Shown here piece after piece: positions 7,526-10,579 of a stretch of DNA of 10,579 nt (the first letter of the stretch is position 1; each line of letters starts with the position of its first letter). This DNA comes from Deltaproteobacteria bacterium (GTDB lineage: Bacteria > Desulfobacterota > Binatia > UBA9968), in assembly GCA_021323355.1 (NCBI GenBank), contig JAJONK010000147.1:1-10579 (forward strand), written 5' to 3'. Below the pieces are notes generated by a model. That model was not told where the DNA came from and did no database searches. It saw nothing but the letters and a program-made list of their open reading frames with translations. Both the position numbers and the translations under genes were made by a program.

Positions 7526-7716
7526 GTTCGGTTCCTCGCATCGCATCGGATACAAACGGATCGGGTTGAGAAATTACCGCAGTACGGTATTGTGCGCAAT
7601 CGATTTTTCAGCGAGATATGCGTTGGCCTCCACTGGCCATGACGGACCAAGATTGTTGAGGGGGTGGCCTGCTTTCTTGTTCACAAAGAGATCTGCTGTT
7701 CTCTATCCCTGATCAC

Positions 7717-8634
7717 CTACTGCCACGAGTCCCGAAAACGCGTGGCAACGACCTCATCATAGGGTACAGCGCCGGATAAGTGTCCCACCGCTTGGGCAAA
7801 TCGGTTCATGGCTTCAACCTCTTCTTGCAAGATGACCGGGTCATAAAATACCAGATCTCGTTTAACAACTGTGCTTATCAAGTCTGCGGCTTCCTGGGGA
7901 AACTTACGCCGCCCAACTTCCGCGGCAAGCGTGGGATCTGCTTTCAAAGCTTTTTGCGTTTTCACTATCGCACGCACAGCGGCAGCCACGGCGGCTGGGT
8001 TACTTTCGGTGAAAATATCGCTCGTCACCATTCCCGCGAAAGTGAAGCGCCGGACTTCTCCCGGGTCGTCACCCCGGCGCACATCGACGAGAACTTTGCC
8101 GACTCCACGGCTAACCGCAGTCTCAGCACCCATCGCATTGGCCCAGAAACCATCAATTTGTCCTGCCCCCAATGCCCGGGCGGCAAACACCCCGAACGAC
8201 ACGTCACGCCCTTTGGCGCCGGGCAATTCGATGATTTGTAAATCTCGATCAGGATCAATCTTCGCTCCGATCAGCATTTGCCGAAGCGCAAGGTCGGGGC
8301 CCTCGGCAGCCGTAAGACGAAGTCCTTTGATTGCGGTGAGGTCGCCACGTTTGGCGTTAAGGTCAGCACGCACGACGAGCAGCCAAGGAGTCCCCTTTGA
8401 AAGAGCCACGACTATCTTGACTCCTTTCCATTGAGGAAACTCCGTTAACACATCGTGCACCGAGCCGGCGATCATGGCATCGGCACTACCATCGTGTAAC
8501 GCTTTTGTGGCGCCTAACGATGCGACCAACTCGATTCGCGCATCCAGCCCCTCCGCCTTGAAGAAACCTAGCTCATCTGCGGCCAGCGCCGGGAAACACG
8601 TGTTGCTAATCAGATCGACTGCTGCAATGCGCAT
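7717..8634 (-). CDS. NMT1/THI5-like substrate-binding protein without signal peptide
   Basis: The protein is 305 residues from ATG 8634, or 307 from an in-frame TTG at 8640. AGGAGG at 8652-8647 is 11 nt from the ATG and 6 nt from the TTG, so the start is uncertain. An in-frame TAG at 8652-8650 rules out any longer version. The fold is that of NMT1/SsuA-type binding proteins: MRIAAVDLISNTCFPALAAD at the start, LGFFKAEGLDARIEL (22-36), LHDGSADAMIAGSVHDVL (45-62), a KGLRLTAAEG segment starting the second lobe, and GAGQIDGFWAN. Members are normally exported. This one begins directly in the mature domain, so it would stay in the cytoplasm and could be a ligand-binding or enzyme-like (THI5/MqnA-type) protein. 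It stands alone with no permease or ATPase. It appears otherwise full length. The ligand is unknown. Confidence 0.85.
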   Translation of the reverse strand: MRIAAVDLISNTCFPALAADELGFFKAEGLDARIELVASLGATKALHDGSADAMIAGSVHDVLTEFPQWKGVKIVVALSKGTPWLLVVRADLNAKRGDLTAIKGLRLTAAEGPDLALRQMLIGAKIDPDRDLQIIELPGAKGRDVSFGVFAARALGAGQIDGFWANAMGAETAVSRGVGKVLVDVRRGDDPGEVRRFTFAGMVTSDIFTESNPAAVAAAVRAIVKTQKALKADPTLAAEVGRRKFPQEAADLISTVVKRDLVFYDPVILQEEVEAMNRFAQAVGHLSGAVPYDEVVATRFRDSWQ

Positions 8635-8682
8635 CTGCAAGATGTCCTCCTAGGAATACCAGGGAAAAATCCTGCCGAAACT

Positions 8683-8711
8683 AGCATATTCTCTGGCCTA
8701 TCAATAGTCAG
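8683..8711 (-). promoter_or_regulatory. Weak sigma70-like promoter of the signal-less binding protein
   Basis: CTGACT (8711-8706) and TATGCT (8688-8683) on the minus strand are spaced by 17 nt, each matching four of six consensus bases. Transcription would start about 42 nt before ATG 8634. Position and spacing are right but the matches are modest. Confidence 0.3.
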
Positions 8712-8881
8712 ATTGTCTGCTAAACAGGATCGTAGATTTAGACCGCGGAGGTGAATTAGTAGAAAGGTGGCGATTACCGGTGGGCATACAAACCGCAGTG
8801 AGGATGATAGACCATCCGTCCGCACAGGTGACGTGACGATCTGGGCCTCTTACTTAGTAGTAAAGGGATTATAGCTTTATC

Positions 8882-8925
8882 GAAAGCGGTTAGAGAGATC
8901 CAGGGAAATCACTCTAACCGCTTTC
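8882..8925 (-). terminator. Strong stem-loop downstream of the 158-aa gene
   Basis: A perfect 14-bp inverted repeat (8882-8895 with 8912-8925, arm GAAAGCGGTTAGAG) is extended inward by one A-A mismatch and three more pairs, leaving an 8-nt loop. It lies 25 bp beyond the stop of the minus-strand gene ending at 8951, the place for a terminator. Neither strand has a run of T after the stem, so it is not a classic rho-independent terminator. It may stabilise the mRNA end or belong to a dispersed palindromic repeat. Confidence 0.5.
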
Positions 8926-8950
8926 ATCGTTCAAACTAGTCGATCGAAGA

Positions 8951-9427
8951 CTAGAAAAGTATTCCCCACGCGAGAAAACCCATGCCGACTAAACCGGCCA
9001 TGGCACCGGCGGGACCGGTCGCGTACTTCCAAGCCAGGATAAGCGGGACGGCTTTCTTGATAGTCTCAAACGGCAATAACTTTTCCATTCCCCATCGGGC
9101 GATCAGATAGCGCTCCCCATCAAGCACGCCAACCGCGATCGGATCCTTACTGACATCGCGTTTGCGCCATACTTCGACCTTGTCGAATAACTCCGTAGCT
9201 TTCTGCACCTCTTCTGTAAGAGCGTACGGAATTCCGTAAGAAAAGTGCAGGGACTCTTCTTTGATGGCCCGAGCGGAAATTCGATTGATGTTGGCTGATC
9301 GGACCGGAAGAAATAGCGTCCAGACGCGCCAATCCTCCTGAGAGATCTTCGGATAGGGTATCGGTCTCGCGTCCCCTCCTGCCATTATGGATCCGCTGTT
9401 TTCCTGCCTGTAGGTTTCAACGAACAT
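8951..9427 (-). CDS. Uncharacterised protein with C-terminal membrane segment
   Basis: I do not recognise this 158-residue protein. The start is well supported: GGGAGGTGA at 9440-9432 is a near-perfect ribosome site just before ATG 9427. There is no N-terminal signal. Residues 1-125 look soluble and mixed charged (for example EEVQKATELFDKVEVWRKRD, 72-91, likely helical, then PIAVGVLDGERYLIARWG, 96-113, likely strands). The end from about 136 (YATGPAGAMAGLVGMGFLAW) is hydrophobic, Gly/Ala-rich and runs to the last residue, so the protein is probably tail-anchored with its bulk in the cytoplasm. It appears to be transcribed alone and is followed by a strong hairpin. No cysteines, no repeated motif and no recognisable catalytic signature are visible. 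Confidence 0.7.
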   Translation of the reverse strand: MFVETYRQENSGSIMAGGDARPIPYPKISQEDWRVWTLFLPVRSANINRISARAIKEESLHFSYGIPYALTEEVQKATELFDKVEVWRKRDVSKDPIAVGVLDGERYLIARWGMEKLLPFETIKKAVPLILAWKYATGPAGAMAGLVGMGFLAWGILF

Positions 9428-10154
9428 AATTTCACCTCCCTCTCTGTTTTTTAATCTAATCTAAATTATCACATGATCAGGCCTTACTATCGTAGTCACT
9501 GGAGGATGGCGAGTTGTTCTTCAAAGTGGCGCAAATTTTGTACCAGCAAAATCGCTCGATACGTGTGATTTGCAGTCTCTATTTTAGGACAAATGCCCTC
9601 GCACTGTATCAGTTGCGAGACAATATTCGTCTTCGAATTAGCGTTCGGGTCCCAATGAGATCATCAACCATACAGGCTGCATTCCAAAGGAATTTGGCAG
9701 CGAATTTGAGGCCTACAATGCAGTACTAACAGATATTTAGCATGTCTTTTTAAATAAATTATTCATCCATGCGAGCAGTTTAGTATCATGTCTTACAAAT
9801 CGATCCTCCACAAGTTCATTAACAACTATTTCTTAGGTGCAACCACTTGTTGCAGATGTGAGATCCCGGTTCGAATCTTTCCGGAACTCGCCGTCCCTTC
9901 TCCAAGCTAGCGTTGGTTGTTGAATGCGAACGCTCTCTATTGATCATCGATGGACGTAATGCTAATAGGCCGGACAGGCAGCTACCCGTGGCATAGAAGC
10001 TGCGTTTTTCCAACCCTCGATTACGCTAGAACAGGGACATCACCGCGATTTAAACCAGCGCAAATGCTGTTTGGTGCTTAATTCAACGAACGCTTGACCT
10101 CATACCCGAATTCTGAATACCTCGGATGCAATGGAGAGGTAAAAGGGAGGGCGA
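9428..10154. other. Intergenic stretch, about 730 bp, no convincing gene
   Basis: This divergent spacer separates the 158-aa gene from the PaaA-like gene. It is more AT-rich than the rest, especially near 9735-9800. Short open frames exist on both strands, but none has a ribosome site or protein-like composition. It should contain promoters for both flanking genes, though none is clear. Minor items are a 5-bp TAATC tandem near 9452 and an imperfect direct repeat (9736-9748 and 9779-9794, TTTAG...CATGTCTT). Confidence 0.6.
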
Positions 10155-10579
10155 ATGTTTCGTGAAAAAGTTGAGCTTAAAGATCTTGAACAAATGGACC
10201 CTGAGTATCGCAGTATCGCGATCTTCTAACCCGAGTCGTGACAATCCAAGCGGATTGTGAAATTGGCGGGCCGCATCTTTATGCAAAGGATATTTTGCCG
10301 TCCGCTCCGACGAAGACCGACCAATTACTTGTTGCGCGCACTGCATCTGAAGAGCTTGACCATTACCGCAAGATCGCGCGCGTAGCCGGAGATTTCGGCG
10401 TCGATGTGTCGTTCGTATTAAGCTCGCCAAACCAGGAGCGTTACCTGGAGGCCTTCCGGGGAACCATCAACACCTGGGAAGATTTCGCAGTCTTCGGATT
10501 CCTAATCGATCGTGTGGGACGTTACCAACTCGAAGAATTCTTTGGTTGCAGCTATCAGCCGCTAACTGAGATTCTGCCG
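10155..10579 (+). pseudogene. PaaA-type phenylacetyl-CoA epoxidase subunit, frameshifted by an 8-bp duplication and cut by the window edge
   Basis: ATG 10155 follows GGGAGG (10145-10150). The first frame reads MFREKVELKDLEQMDPEYR and then hits TAA at 10227-10229. Deleting one copy of the 8-bp repeat (10204-10211 = 10212-10219) gives EYRDLLTRVVTIQADCEIGG and an open frame of 139 codons to the edge. The product matches the phenylacetic-acid catabolic (PaaA/PaaC) ferritin-like family: helix with E33 (QADCEIGGPHLYAKDILP), helix with ExxH at 64-67 (ASEELDHYRKIARVAGDFG), then INTWEDFAVFGFLIDRVGRYQ as in PaaA. These acidic and His residues fit the di-iron ligands of the catalytic subunit; later ligands are off the edge. 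In the Paa complex this subunit epoxidises phenylacetyl-CoA; this relative's substrate may differ. As read the gene is broken, though an assembly error is possible. Confidence 0.75.
10204..10219 (+). repeat. Exact 8-bp tandem duplication
   Basis: AGTATCGC occurs twice in a row (10204-10211 and 10212-10219). Eight is not a multiple of three. The second copy shifts the PaaA-like frame, and deletion of one copy restores it. Confidence 0.9.

Larger units (their letters stand above)
8641..8950. other. Intergenic stretch, 310 bp
   Basis: It lies between the signal-less binding protein and the 158-aa unknown gene, both on the minus strand. It holds the AGGAGG ribosome site (8647-8652), a weak promoter and a long hairpin (8882-8925). 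I see no coding sequence or RNA gene in the remainder. Confidence 0.6.

Noticed and set aside
9514..9740. Short plus-strand frames, including one ending FGSEFEAYNAVLTDI at 9740
   Set aside because: The protein-like tail is only about 30 residues long after an in-frame stop at 9639, with no ribosome site. It could be a remnant of a lost gene but the evidence is too thin.
9870..9893. CGGTTCGAATC resembling the T-loop of a tRNA on the plus strand
   Set aside because: The flanking bases do not pair into a T-stem, and no acceptor, D or anticodon arm can be folded upstream. It may be chance or a very eroded fragment.
10083..10430. Open frame of 115 codons on the minus strand
   Set aside because: It overlaps the PaaA-like gene on the other strand, has a low-complexity Arg/Ser-rich product, and only arises as a shadow of that gene.
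1..10579. CRISPR arrays, insertion sequences, transposases, integrases, phage genes and rRNA
   Set aside because: No regularly spaced repeats, no terminal inverted repeats flanking a transposase, and no recognisable mobile-element proteins were seen on either strand.

Overview
The window looks like chromosome from an uncultured, Gram-negative-type soil or sediment bacterium of moderate GC content (roughly 50-55% by eye). Evidence for this is Sec-type signal peptides on periplasmic-type binding proteins, clear Shine-Dalgarno sites, and a mix of stand-alone substrate-binding proteins with catabolic enzymes. Many environmental genomes (for example Binatota/'Deltaproteobacteria'-like, Rokubacteria or Tectomicrobia lineages) have this style. 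The lineage is inferred from memory and is not shown by the sequence.

Layout. Positions 1-3336 (minus strand) read NMT1-type binding protein (3336-2518), then family-5 peptide/opine-type binding protein (2499-982), then an LLM-class flavin/F420 oxidoreductase that runs off the left edge (725-1). A divergent spacer with a fair sigma70-like promoter separates this set from a plus-strand pair: a TctC/Bug-type binding protein (3514-4604) broken by an exact 20-bp tandem duplication, and an intact ACMSD-like amidohydrolase (4641-5762). Four minus-strand transcription units follow: an IsdG/HmoA-like monooxygenase with a 77-aa zinc-ribbon protein (6455-5893); a secreted protein made of two copies of a subtilisin-propeptide (I9-like) domain (7525-6737); a second NMT1-type binding protein with no signal peptide (8634-7717); and an unknown protein with a C-terminal membrane segment (9427-8951) followed by a strong hairpin. 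After about 730 bp with no convincing gene, a PaaA-type phenylacetyl-CoA epoxidase subunit gene begins at 10155 on the plus strand. It is frameshifted by an exact 8-bp tandem duplication and runs off the right edge.

How the genes may work together. Four solute-binding proteins from three families are present with no permease or ATPase, interleaved with enzymes typical of degrading organic acids, aromatics or xenobiotics (LLM oxidoreductase, amidohydrolase, cofactor-independent or heme-degrading monooxygenase, PaaA-like di-iron oxygenase). The simplest reading is an accessory catabolic patchwork in which binding proteins feed transporters encoded elsewhere.

The most notable observations are two frame-breaking perfect tandem duplications (20 bp and 8 bp) whose removal restores each reading frame exactly, a probable internal in-frame deletion in one NMT1 protein, and the free-standing double propeptide protein with no attached protease.
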